A stretch of 64,000 nt of DNA. Source: Desulfitibacter alkalitolerans DSM 16504 (lineage in GTDB: Bacteria; Bacillota; DSM-16504; Desulfitibacterales; Desulfitibacteraceae). The translations under genes and the position numbers were made by a program. Numbering within the stretch: the first letter of the stretch is position 1; every line of letters starts with the position of its first letter. The notes below the pieces were generated by a model. The model saw nothing but the letters and a program-made list of their open reading frames with translations, did not search any database and was not told the origin of the DNA. Positions 33,559 through 42,224 of the stretch are shown piece by piece. The stretch is taken from assembly GCF_000620305.1 (NCBI RefSeq), contig NZ_JHVU01000024.1, positions 62,001-126,000 on the forward strand, written 5' to 3'.

Positions 33559-33719
33559 ATCAGAAACTTTAGGCTTTACTGCTCTAAGTTTTTCAACAAT
33601 CTGTCTAAAGCAGCTTTTAAAATACTTAAACATTAAAACATTAAGTTTTTATATTTTGAAACATTCGTGCCCTTGTACTCGTCTAATAACCTAAAACCAA
33701 TAACGGGGAGGTTTATCAT

Positions 33720-36083
33720 ATGAGAAACAAAAAAAAGATACTCTTGGCAAGTATAATGTCAGTTCTTATAGGTGTATTTTTAATATCAGCTATTTTCATT
33801 AGTCCTGGAAAGGCATCAGACCAGATCAAGGTATACGTTGACGGGAAACAGGTTAGGTTTTCAGTACCACCTGAGCTAGTTGGCGGAAGAACCTTTGTTC
33901 CCTTTATGGAAATCTTTGAAGCCATGGGCGCAGAGGTGAAATGGGACAATAAGGAGCAGCTTGTTACCGCATCCAGGGGGACAGACCTGCTCACCCTCCA
34001 GATTGGGCAAAAAACCGCCAGTATAAATGGGCAAAAAGTCACCCTTGATGCTGTTCCCAGAATTGTGCAGGGCAGAACCCTTGTCCCCTTGAGATTTATT
34101 GGTGAAGCCCTTGGGGCAGATGTAAATTGGAATAAAAAGAACCTCTCAGTCTACATTAATATGGAGAATTTGGCGCAGGGCAACCTGCCTGTAGTAGGCA
34201 CGAAAGAAAAATTAAAGGAGCTCCTATCCCAGGGACAAGTAAGTGGGGGAAGACTCTCAGGGCATGGTATTTTTAGAACAGGAGCTGATATGGCCCAGGC
34301 TGAAGAATCCATGAAAACAGCAGCTAGTCCAGAAACTGTCAATAATTCAGACTTTTCCTCCACAAATATACAGGTTCAAGGTGTTGATGAAGGGGATCTG
34401 GTTAAAACTGACGGCAAATATATTTACCAGGTTAATAACCAGCGTGTTGTAATAGCCAGGGCTTTTCCAGTCCAAGACATGAAAATTATAAACGTTATAG
34501 ACTTAACAAAGGGGCCCTTTCATCCCACAGAGATGTATCTAGACGAGAAATTTTTAGTGGTCATAGGTATATCCGAAAGCTATTACCCCATGCCAAGGGC
34601 TTCAGCGGAAAAACTAATGGCACCTGATATGATGCCCCCAATCCATGGCTACAGGCCCATGGTTAAGGCAATGGTTTATGACATTTCTAACAAAGAAAAC
34701 ATTGAGCTTGTCAGAGAAGTTGAATTAGATGGGCACTACGTATCCTCTCGCAAAATTGGCTCTGCTCTTTATTTAGTTGCCAATAAACACATCAACTACT
34801 ACGTACTGGAGCAGGGAAAGGATCTGGAAAAACCAATGTACAGGGACACAGCCGGGTCCTCTGAGTTTGTGGAAATTGACTATGAAGCTATACGCTATTT
34901 TCCTGGATCAATTGAGCCAAACTACTTGTTAGTTGCAGGTGTTGATCTGTCCCAGCCCAGCAAACAGGCCGAAGTATCAACTTTTCTGGGGTCAGGGCAA
35001 AACATTTATGCCTCATTGCAAAACCTCTATGTTGCAGTTACACAGTATGATTTTAACGAGAAAGCTTATATAGATAACAGAAGCACCCTTGTTTATAGTT
35101 TTAATTTAGATAAGGGCAGTATCAGCTATAACGGCAAGGGCAGGGTGCCGGGCTCTCTCCTAAATCAGTTCTCCATGGATGAGCACAATGGATATTTTCG
35201 CGTAGCAACTACAACTGGAGATATATGGCGGACAGATGAACATACCTCAAAAAACAATATATATATTTTAGATAAAGCCTTAAATATAGTAGGCAAGGTT
35301 GAGGATATAGCTCCAGGTGAGACAATCTATTCAGTTCGTTTCATGGGTGACAGGGGCTATATGGTTACCTTTAAAACAGTAGACCCCCTCTTTGTCATTG
35401 ATTTAAAAAATCCTGAAAGGCCGGCAGTATTGGGTGCATTAAAAATTCCCGGCTACAGTGATTACCTTCATCCCTATGATGAAAATCATTTAATTGGCTT
35501 TGGCAAGGACGCCGTTGAAGTGGATAATATGGCCTATTATCTGGGCATGAAAATGGCAATTTTTGACGTAAGCGATGTGAATAATCCTAAAGAAAAATTT
35601 GTAGAGATGATTGGCGACAGGGGAACCGAATCTGAGCTTTTAAGAAATCACAAGGCCTTGCTTTTCTCAAGAGAAAAAAACCTCCTAGCTTTTCCAGTTA
35701 CAGTCATGGAGGTTAAGCATGGCAGGGATTATAATTATAAGGGAATCCCCCCTTACGGGGAATTCGTCTTCCAGGGTGCCTACATCTACCATATAGACAC
35801 AGAAACAGGCTTTAAGCTTAAAGGGAAAATATCCCATTTGTCTAATGAAGATTATTTAAAAGCAGGAAACTACTGGTATGACAGCAATAAAAATATTGAA
35901 AGAATTCTTTATATAGGCGATACCCTATATACACTATCAAAGAAAACATGGCAGGCCCACGGACTAAACAAGTTAGAATATAGAAGCTCTCTGGAAATTC
36001 CAGAAGCATCTCCAATAAGAGACACAGTATATCCTATAGGTGAACCTGGACAAAGTGACCCAGGAGTCAAAACTGAACAATAA
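33720..36083 (+). CDS. Exported protein with copper amine oxidase-like N-domain and beta-propeller domain
   Basis: The 787-residue protein begins with a signal peptide (KKKILLASIMSVLIGVFLIS). A Cu_amine_oxidN1-type domain follows (about residues 36-145) with its repeated RTFVPFMEIFEAMGAEVKWD and RTLVPLRFIGEALGADVNW units, which in Firmicutes surface proteins serve cell-wall association rather than catalysis. The rest (about 210-770) is the secreted beta-propeller family seen in clostridia and archaea, starting at STNIQVQGVDEGDLVKTDGK. No catalytic residues are known for this family. It is a single gene with its own ribosome site (GGGGAGG) and terminator. Confidence 0.85.
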   Translation: MRNKKKILLASIMSVLIGVFLISAIFISPGKASDQIKVYVDGKQVRFSVPPELVGGRTFVPFMEIFEAMGAEVKWDNKEQLVTASRGTDLLTLQIGQKTASINGQKVTLDAVPRIVQGRTLVPLRFIGEALGADVNWNKKNLSVYINMENLAQGNLPVVGTKEKLKELLSQGQVSGGRLSGHGIFRTGADMAQAEESMKTAASPETVNNSDFSSTNIQVQGVDEGDLVKTDGKYIYQVNNQRVVIARAFPVQDMKIINVIDLTKGPFHPTEMYLDEKFLVVIGISESYYPMPRASAEKLMAPDMMPPIHGYRPMVKAMVYDISNKENIELVREVELDGHYVSSRKIGSALYLVANKHINYYVLEQGKDLEKPMYRDTAGSSEFVEIDYEAIRYFPGSIEPNYLLVAGVDLSQPSKQAEVSTFLGSGQNIYASLQNLYVAVTQYDFNEKAYIDNRSTLVYSFNLDKGSISYNGKGRVPGSLLNQFSMDEHNGYFRVATTTGDIWRTDEHTSKNNIYILDKALNIVGKVEDIAPGETIYSVRFMGDRGYMVTFKTVDPLFVIDLKNPERPAVLGALKIPGYSDYLHPYDENHLIGFGKDAVEVDNMAYYLGMKMAIFDVSDVNNPKEKFVEMIGDRGTESELLRNHKALLFSREKNLLAFPVTVMEVKHGRDYNYKGIPPYGEFVFQGAYIYHIDTETGFKLKGKISHLSNEDYLKAGNYWYDSNKNIERILYIGDTLYTLSKKTWQAHGLNKLEYRSSLEIPEASPIRDTVYPIGEPGQSDPGVKTEQ

Positions 36084-36104
36084 TAAACTTGTCAAAAACA
36101 ATAT

Positions 36105-36142
36105 ATAAAACCCTTTATCAACAGAAAGATAAAGGGTTTTAT
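36105..36142. terminator. Terminator after the beta-propeller gene
   Basis: ATAAAACCCTTTATC and GATAAAGGGTTTTAT form a perfect 15-bp stem with an 8-nt loop. Confidence 0.9.
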
Positions 36143-36230
36143 ATTTACATACTTTTAAATAAATTTTAATCTGGGTTTTACCTAAATATGCTAATTTAGA
36201 AACAAACTCTTTGTCGAATCGGAGATGTTT

Positions 36231-38567
36231 ATGACGAAATTTGCTATGCTTAAATATTTGCAAAATTTACTACAAAAGGGAAAAGGCACAAATAATCCCA
36301 TGGAAGGTCTTTACTCACTGAGTATATTAAAAAAATCAAAAAGCAACTTTTTGTATAATGTGATCAAGGATAATATAGATGCTGGAAACACTATATATGT
36401 GTTTTTCTTTGATATTATTGGTTTCAGCGGCTTTGAGGAAGAATATGGGTCTCATATGTGTAAAAGTATACTCAAATCTTTTAAAAGTATAATTACTGAA
36501 ATTTCAGTTCAGCAGTTACCTTCTAAAAATTTTTTAGGTTCTATTAGTTTTGGAGGCGATGATTTTGCAGTATACATGAGTTCAATAGAAAATGAACATG
36601 ATGCAGAAAAAATTTATGAACTCAGCCTTTCTATCAAAACTGCTGTGGATATAAAATTAAATAATAACTTTTCTTCAATTATTAATAAAAAAATAAAAAC
36701 CCATGTAGGCTTTTCCATGATATCTCCTAATTCCCCTTTTAGCCTTGAAAGCCAGATTTATCATAGCGCCAAGGAAGCCTTGTCCATGGCAAAAAGAGAT
36801 ATAAAGCCTCAGATGGCCAAGTTAAAAATAGAACTGCAAAACATTATATTTCAAAAAAAGATAAAAACTGTATACCAACCCATAGTGTCCTTATCTAGTG
36901 GACAGGTATATGGATTAGAAGCCTTGACTAGAGGCCCTGAAGATTCCTTTTTTTACAATCCACTTAATATGTTTGCATTTGCAACAAAGGAAAAACTGGT
37001 TTATCAACTAGACAGGGTTTCCAGGGAAAGTGCTATAAAAAACTTTCCAAGAACATATGATAATGATAAAAAGCTTTTTTTGAACATAGACCCGCAAATA
37101 GTAAATTCAGGTTCATTTTCAGCTGGATTTACCAAGAAGTTGGCCTTAGATTATAATATAAAACCTCATAATGTAGTATTTGAGCTTACTGAAAGGGAGC
37201 ACATTAAGGACTACTCTGTTTTCACAAAGGCATTAGAGCACTACAGAAATCAAGGTTATTTAATAGCCATAGATGATGCGGGAGCAGGTTACTCCAGCTT
37301 GCAATCCATTGCCGAATTGAGACCCGATTTTATAAAGATTGACATGTCTCTAACAAGAGACATCCACAAAAATTCTATCAAGCAGTCCCTATTAGAAACC
37401 TTCATGACCCTTTCACAAAAGATAAATTCAACCATAATAGCCGAAGGAATAGAAAATGAAGAAGAGTTAAATGAGCTTATAAAAATAGGTGTTCCCTATG
37501 GGCAAGGGTACTATTTAGTCAGGCCGGCATTTCCCCCTAAAAATCCCATGGAAACAGTCTGTGAAATAATAAGAAGCAGCCATCGAAAATATTTTGATTT
37601 TAGTAGCCATGACCTTAAAATTGGCTCAATCGCTGAAAATGCAATAACAATTGACCCAGATTGCTTGACCCAGGTAGTAATTGAATATTTTGATACCATG
37701 GAAAACATTGATACGATAGTTGTCCTTGACAATTCTCAGCCCATAGGCATTATTACCAAGGACAACCTTTATCATAAATTAAGCCAACAATATGGTAATT
37801 CTCTCTATCCCAAAAGAAAAGTTTCCATGATAATGTGCAAACATCCCCTTGTCATTGAAGAAAATATAACCATAGAGAATTGTTTAAAGCTTGTAGCAGG
37901 TAGGACGACCAATAGACTTAATCAGGATATTATCATAACCAAGGAGGGTAAGTTTAAGGGAGTTGTTCCAGTAAAAAAACTTTTAGAAACAATATCGGAA
38001 ATTCGTCAGGAGAATGCACTTTTTTCCGATTCATTAACTGGTCTTCCCGGCAACATAATAATTGAAAGACAATTAAAAACTAGAACTGCAAGGAGAGAAG
38101 AATTTGCCTTTATATTCGTTGATTTAGACCACTTCAAAGAATATAATGATAAATATGGTTTTGAAAAGGGAGATATGATCATAAAAATGACAGCTGATAT
38201 ATTAACAGAAGCTGTTCAAAAAAATGGTTCTACATATGATTTTATAGGCCATATTGGCGGAGATGACTTTGTGTTAATAACAGATATGGATTCTGTTGAT
38301 GGGCTCTGCAGCTATATCATTGATTTGTTTGATAAAGACATTCTTTCTTATTATTCTCCTGCAGATGCCGATAATGGATATATTGTATGTAATGACAGAC
38401 AGGGTAAGCTGTCCAAAATACCAATAATGTCCATTTCCATTGCAGTAATTGAAAATAAAAACAACTACAAGAACCACCTGGAAATCAGTGAAAAAGCAGC
38501 TGAACTGAAGAAATACGCCAAGAGCCTGGCTGGAAGTGTCTATGTGAAAGAAAGGAGGCAGCATTAA
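36231..38567 (+). CDS. Cyclic-di-GMP protein with GGDEF-EAL-CBS-GGDEF domains
   Basis: The 778-residue cytoplasmic protein has four parts: an N-terminal GGDEF-like domain (SFGGDDFAVYM, about 110), an EAL phosphodiesterase domain (190-440), two CBS repeats (about 450-590), and a C-terminal GGDEF domain (about 600-775; DLDHFKEYND and HIGGDDFVLI). The EAL domain keeps the catalytic set: YGLEALTRG, FLNIDPQ, FELTERE, IDDAGAGYSS, KIDMSL, IAEGIENEEE and GQGYYL. It should therefore hydrolyse c-di-GMP. Both GGDEF motifs read GGDDF, with aspartate for the catalytic glutamate. The CBS pair probably senses a nucleotide. The ATG at 36231 has GGAG six bases upstream. Confidence 0.92.
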   Translation: MTKFAMLKYLQNLLQKGKGTNNPMEGLYSLSILKKSKSNFLYNVIKDNIDAGNTIYVFFFDIIGFSGFEEEYGSHMCKSILKSFKSIITEISVQQLPSKNFLGSISFGGDDFAVYMSSIENEHDAEKIYELSLSIKTAVDIKLNNNFSSIINKKIKTHVGFSMISPNSPFSLESQIYHSAKEALSMAKRDIKPQMAKLKIELQNIIFQKKIKTVYQPIVSLSSGQVYGLEALTRGPEDSFFYNPLNMFAFATKEKLVYQLDRVSRESAIKNFPRTYDNDKKLFLNIDPQIVNSGSFSAGFTKKLALDYNIKPHNVVFELTEREHIKDYSVFTKALEHYRNQGYLIAIDDAGAGYSSLQSIAELRPDFIKIDMSLTRDIHKNSIKQSLLETFMTLSQKINSTIIAEGIENEEELNELIKIGVPYGQGYYLVRPAFPPKNPMETVCEIIRSSHRKYFDFSSHDLKIGSIAENAITIDPDCLTQVVIEYFDTMENIDTIVVLDNSQPIGIITKDNLYHKLSQQYGNSLYPKRKVSMIMCKHPLVIEENITIENCLKLVAGRTTNRLNQDIIITKEGKFKGVVPVKKLLETISEIRQENALFSDSLTGLPGNIIIERQLKTRTARREEFAFIFVDLDHFKEYNDKYGFEKGDMIIKMTADILTEAVQKNGSTYDFIGHIGGDDFVLITDMDSVDGLCSYIIDLFDKDILSYYSPADADNGYIVCNDRQGKLSKIPIMSISIAVIENKNNYKNHLEISEKAAELKKYAKSLAGSVYVKERRQH

Positions 38568-38572
38568 TAAAA

Positions 38573-39214
38573 TTACTTGTTAGTTAATTCTTGGATTTTA
38601 TTTCTGCACAAGTAAAGAAAGCTTGCCGTGGATCTTTGAGCCAAGCCTAATAAATGCCTGGTAGCCTCACTCCTCATGCTCAAGTCTGATTTATCTATGA
38701 GCTCTTTATATTCCATGGCTTTAATTGCATTACTATTAATAATTTCTAGAGGACTTGTAAAATCATACTGGGCACCAGCATCTATTCCATAATCCATATA
38801 ATGATTAACTACCCAATCTTCATATTCCCTATGTCCATGTAATAGCCTGCCAAATACATGCTGTGGTACGCACATATCCTGAATTATGTGCAAAACAGCT
38901 CCAATATAAAAGAAAAAGTTGCTGGTGGCTTTTTTCTTGTATGCATCCAAGGCCTGGTCAAAATAGTTTATGAGTTCAGTATCTGCTCCTGTTAATCCCA
39001 GAATACCCTTCTTGGACTTGGGGTTATAAAAATGGTGTATATTCTTGAAACCCTGATCGCTCCAGCTGTTTCCCCTGTTTATGGTTCCTAAAAAATCCTT
39101 TACAATATCTGCTACATAGGTATTAGTGTCGTTTTTAAGTATTTTTATTGCCTGATAGTTACAAAAAGCATGGACAAGACAAATGGATGCATCATGTTTA
39201 GGTAGTGTATTCAT
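38573..39214 (-). CDS. Zinc-dependent phospholipase C-like protein without signal peptide
   Basis: The 213-residue all-helical protein fits the bacterial zinc phospholipase C family. Metal ligands match the family spacing: HAFC near the start, HIIQDMCVPQH (HxxxD then histidine), and HREYE (HxxxE); NSWSDQGFKNIHHFYNP supplies the middle set. Unlike the secreted enzymes it has no signal peptide. The glycosyltransferase gene upstream overlaps it by 17 bp, suggesting linked membrane-lipid work: one makes glycolipid from diacylglycerol and the other could release diacylglycerol. This role is inferred. Confidence 0.8.
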   Translation of the reverse strand: MNTLPKHDASICLVHAFCNYQAIKILKNDTNTYVADIVKDFLGTINRGNSWSDQGFKNIHHFYNPKSKKGILGLTGADTELINYFDQALDAYKKKATSNFFFYIGAVLHIIQDMCVPQHVFGRLLHGHREYEDWVVNHYMDYGIDAGAQYDFTSPLEIINSNAIKAMEYKELIDKSDLSMRSEATRHLLGLAQRSTASFLYLCRNKIQELTNK

Positions 39215-40316
39215 AGTGCCTCCTTATTGGTTGTACCAGTTCTTCTAAAATAATCCTGCTGATTTCTCTTGCAGCATAGGGTTTGCTGTATTTTAAACCC
39301 TGCTTTGATATTTCTTCCAGGATTTTTGGATTAGCTAGTGCATTATTTACTATTTCAACTAGTTCCTCTGGGCCTTTAGCCCAGTAAGCTCTTTTTTGCA
39401 TGCAAAAAAATCTAGCATTTTCTTCTTCGTGTCCAGGAATAGGTTTATATATGATTATCGGCAGCCCACAAACAGATGCCTCTGTTAAAGTAACTGCTCC
39501 GGCCTTGGTTATTAAAAGACTTGCTTTTTTCATGTACATATCTACCTTGTTGGTATAATCAATGATTTCCCACTTCTTATTATCCCCCAATTTGTTCTGT
39601 AAATAGTTATAGAGGCCAGCATTTTTACCAGTCAGCACTGTACCTTTAAATGGAAGGGTTACCTTATCCAGGCTTTCAAGAATTTCTACCAATGAACCTA
39701 TTCCAAGCCCTCCGCCCATTATCAATAAATTGGGCACATCAATGTTTTGCAAATGCCCTTTTTGGATGGTGGTATGCGCTTTCAAAAGAAATCGCTGGGA
39801 TACAGGGATGCCGCTTACATGTATGCTTGTTTTGGGATAACCCTTAATAGATAGTGAGTTTGCAACCTGCTCATTACCTGCAAAATACCCTGATATTTGG
39901 GGATTATACCAAAAGGGATGAAAATCATAATCTGTAATAATAGCCCATGCAGGAGATAGAGACTTGCTGTTATAAGAAGCTACAGGAAAGGGATGTGTAA
40001 AAACAAAAATATCCGGTCTAAAGCTTAGCTGTATCCTCTGCAGGAATTTATAGCACAGGTGATTATAAATACTTAAAAACCTGAGTTTTTTTTGCTTTTG
40101 AGACCAGTAGTATGCTTTACTATACACACTAGGTGTTTTATCTAACACCCCCAGGTATACATGTTTTACAAACTGATATATTTTTTGTTCATCCAGGAGA
40201 TCATATATAACAATCTCAGAATCCGTCATCATACGCTGCAGGTTTTCTTTTACATACTTTGCCACCTGATTGTGACCAGAGCCTATTGAAGCCGAAACGA
40301 TGGCTACTCTCTTCAT
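39198..40316 (-). CDS. Diacylglycerol glycosyltransferase (UgtP/MGDG synthase family)
   Basis: The 372-residue GT-B enzyme starts with the MGDG-synthase acceptor motif VAIVSASIGSGHNQVAKYV. The nucleotide-sugar half shows LLIMGGGLGIGSLVEIL, KAGAVTLTEASVCGLPIIIYKPIPGHEEENA and ends near 360. It transfers sugar from a UDP-sugar to diacylglycerol at the inner membrane face, making glycolipids and lipoteichoic acid anchors. The family also includes undecaprenol-linked enzymes, so the acceptor is inferred. It overlaps the phospholipase-like gene. Confidence 0.88.
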   Translation of the reverse strand: MKRVAIVSASIGSGHNQVAKYVKENLQRMMTDSEIVIYDLLDEQKIYQFVKHVYLGVLDKTPSVYSKAYYWSQKQKKLRFLSIYNHLCYKFLQRIQLSFRPDIFVFTHPFPVASYNSKSLSPAWAIITDYDFHPFWYNPQISGYFAGNEQVANSLSIKGYPKTSIHVSGIPVSQRFLLKAHTTIQKGHLQNIDVPNLLIMGGGLGIGSLVEILESLDKVTLPFKGTVLTGKNAGLYNYLQNKLGDNKKWEIIDYTNKVDMYMKKASLLITKAGAVTLTEASVCGLPIIIYKPIPGHEEENARFFCMQKRAYWAKGPEELVEIVNNALANPKILEEISKQGLKYSKPYAAREISRIILEELVQPIRRHYEYTT

Positions 40317-40423
40317 TCCTTTCCCTCCATGATATTGATTTACATAATCCTAATGTAATTATAGGCTTAGTAGTTTAAACCAATATGAATTTTTAGTAAA
40401 ATTATCGTAAAATAGTTGAAAAA

Positions 40424-40445
40424 AACCCCTGTGATAACAGGGGTT
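40424..40445 (-). terminator. Terminator of the padR-ftsW-like operon
   Basis: AACCCCTGT and ACAGGGGTT pair around a 4-nt loop, with a run of T residues on the minus strand. Confidence 0.9.
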
Positions 40446-40453
40446 GAATTTGT

Positions 40454-41743
40454 TTAATGTAAGATTTTAGATAGGCTTCTCCGCCTATATATACTTAGTA
40501 TTGCTCCTACCGCTAATGCGTTAACAATTAGCTGGGACCCTCCATAGCTTATAAAGGGTAAGCCTACCCCAGCAATGGGAGCAAAACCCAAGTTCATAAA
40601 AATATACCATATGAACTCTATAGAAAAAACAGCAACAAACCCCCTTATTAATAATTTCCCATAACTATTTTTAACTACAGTTGCAACATGAGCCATCCTT
40701 ACCAGAAATGCTGCGGCCATAGCTGCTATTACAAATGCAGCAATCCAACCAAAAGTAAAGATTATATAGGCAAATATAAAATCCGTATGTAACTCAGGCA
40801 TAACTCCCTTCTCTAACACAAAACCCTGTCCATAGAGACCTGCCGACTTAATTAAATTACTTAACTGCATATATAAATAACCACTACCTAAAGGATCTCC
40901 ATGTGGATTAATAAATGCAAGCAAACTTTGAAGCTTATATGGACTGTTTAGCAATGGCAGGGCAATAACAGTCATCATTAAGCTCATCATAAATATGCTA
41001 ACCCGATATCCTGCTCCTGAAGCTGTTAAAACTGTAATACAGGCGATGATATAAATTAACGCTGCGGGAAAAAATGAACCGTTGGCTACCAACAAAACTA
41101 ATGGCATCAAACTTAGTAATATTCCATGGATAAATTTCTTATTATCACGCCAATCTATATTATTTAAGATTCCTGCCAGGGCTATTACGAACAAGAATGG
41201 TGATATGCTTACAATGTCAATGCTAATACCTCCTATACTTAACCAGCGTTTACCGTTTATGATGGGATTTGCTATTAAGGTTAGCACCAACAGCATAATG
41301 GAACCCATGTAAATGTTTTTTGAATAGGCTTCAAGCTTCCTATAATCAAAGAAATACAAACCAACTATAATAATAGCGCCAAGTACCGTATAGCTTAAAC
41401 TTCTTGCAAATAAGGAAAAACCACTTAAACCTTGACTATCCATAATGTGCATTAACAATAAACCTAAGCTAACAAATAAAAGGCTTAGGAGTATGATACT
41501 CCATTCTGGTTTAGGCTTATGTACTTTAGCCAGTTCCTTACCCACAATGGATGAATTACCCATATGAGCAATTGCCTTTTCAACTGCCTCATCCATATTA
41601 AAGCCTTGGGCCAAATAATCAGCAACCATTTCTTGGATATGACTCATCAGCTCAAGTTTTATTTCCTGGTGAGATTCACGCAGCCTAATTTCTGAACATA
41701 CACTATTAAGATATGACTGAACTTTTTCATTATCCATCAGCAT
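40454..41743 (-). CDS. FtsW/RodA/SpoVE-family protein with N-terminal HAAS-like domain
   Basis: The 429-residue protein joins a soluble helical N-terminal domain (residues 1-80; ESHQEIKLELMSHIQEMVAD, like the HAAS/permease-prefix domain) to a ten-helix SEDS membrane domain. The SEDS part keeps the loop motif MPELHTDFIFAYI with the catalytic aspartate, and ends in GVGLPFISYGGSQL. SEDS proteins polymerise lipid II glycan strands. The N-terminal domain is not part of standard FtsW or RodA. The PadR gene overlaps the start by 7 bp and probably controls it. It may be a stress- or development-specific peptidoglycan polymerase. Confidence 0.88.
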   Translation of the reverse strand: MLMDNEKVQSYLNSVCSEIRLRESHQEIKLELMSHIQEMVADYLAQGFNMDEAVEKAIAHMGNSSIVGKELAKVHKPKPEWSIILLSLLFVSLGLLLMHIMDSQGLSGFSLFARSLSYTVLGAIIIVGLYFFDYRKLEAYSKNIYMGSIMLLVLTLIANPIINGKRWLSIGGISIDIVSISPFLFVIALAGILNNIDWRDNKKFIHGILLSLMPLVLLVANGSFFPAALIYIIACITVLTASGAGYRVSIFMMSLMMTVIALPLLNSPYKLQSLLAFINPHGDPLGSGYLYMQLSNLIKSAGLYGQGFVLEKGVMPELHTDFIFAYIIFTFGWIAAFVIAAMAAAFLVRMAHVATVVKNSYGKLLIRGFVAVFSIEFIWYIFMNLGFAPIAGVGLPFISYGGSQLIVNALAVGAILSIYRRRSLSKILH

Positions 41744-42078
41744 ACATACACCTCCTGTGTAATGACCTTATCCACTGCTGAACGAAAAGTCACCCATTCC
41801 TTTTCTTTTTCTTTAAGGTGTTGTTTCCCAGGGCTTGTTATACGATAATACTTTCTTTGGCGGCTGCCTTTACTGCCTAACCAGTAAGACTCAATCATAC
41901 CATCGGCTTCTAATGAATGTAAAATAGGATAAAGGGTTCCCTCTTTAAAGGTAAATACGCCACTAGATTTCTTTTCAATTTCCTTTATCATCTGGTACCC
42001 ATACATTGGTTCTTTGTCTAGCAAGCTAAGTACTAGTATAACAGTACTTCCCTTTAGCATTTCCTTACTAATTTTCAA
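41737..42078 (-). CDS. PadR-family transcriptional regulator
   Basis: The 113-residue winged-helix repressor shows the PadR core KEPMYGYQMIKEIEKKS, FKEGTLYPILHSLEADGMIE and RKYYRITSPGKQHL. The gene's end overlaps the FtsW-like start, so translation is coupled. Direct repeats at 42111-42134 lie in its promoter and are a likely binding site for autoregulation. Confidence 0.92.
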   Translation of the reverse strand: MKISKEMLKGSTVILVLSLLDKEPMYGYQMIKEIEKKSSGVFTFKEGTLYPILHSLEADGMIESYWLGSKGSRQRKYYRITSPGKQHLKEKEKEWVTFRSAVDKVITQEVYVC

Positions 42079-42110
42079 TCCTCAAATCCTCCTTTATAAT
42101 ACTTTTTATA

Positions 42111-42134
42111 TCTATGCATAGTATATCTATGTAT
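42111..42134. promoter_or_regulatory. Candidate PadR operator with direct repeats
   Basis: TCTATGCAT (42111-42119) and TCTATGTAT (42126-42134) are spaced by 15 bp about 35-55 bp upstream of padR. The first copy lies in a CTATGCATAG palindrome. Confidence 0.45.
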
Positions 42135-42185
42135 TATTCTAAGCTATACTCCTTTTTTTAGCAATACTTTTTTTCTTAAAAATAA

Positions 42186-42206
42186 AAACCTTCCATTGGA
42201 AGATTT
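42186..42206 (-). terminator. Terminator of the trmB-lysA operon
   Basis: AAACCTTCC and GGAAGATTT pair around ATT with one G-T pair; on the minus strand the stem ends in five T residues. Confidence 0.8.
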
Positions 42207-42224
42207 TTAATATTAGTAGGTTAA

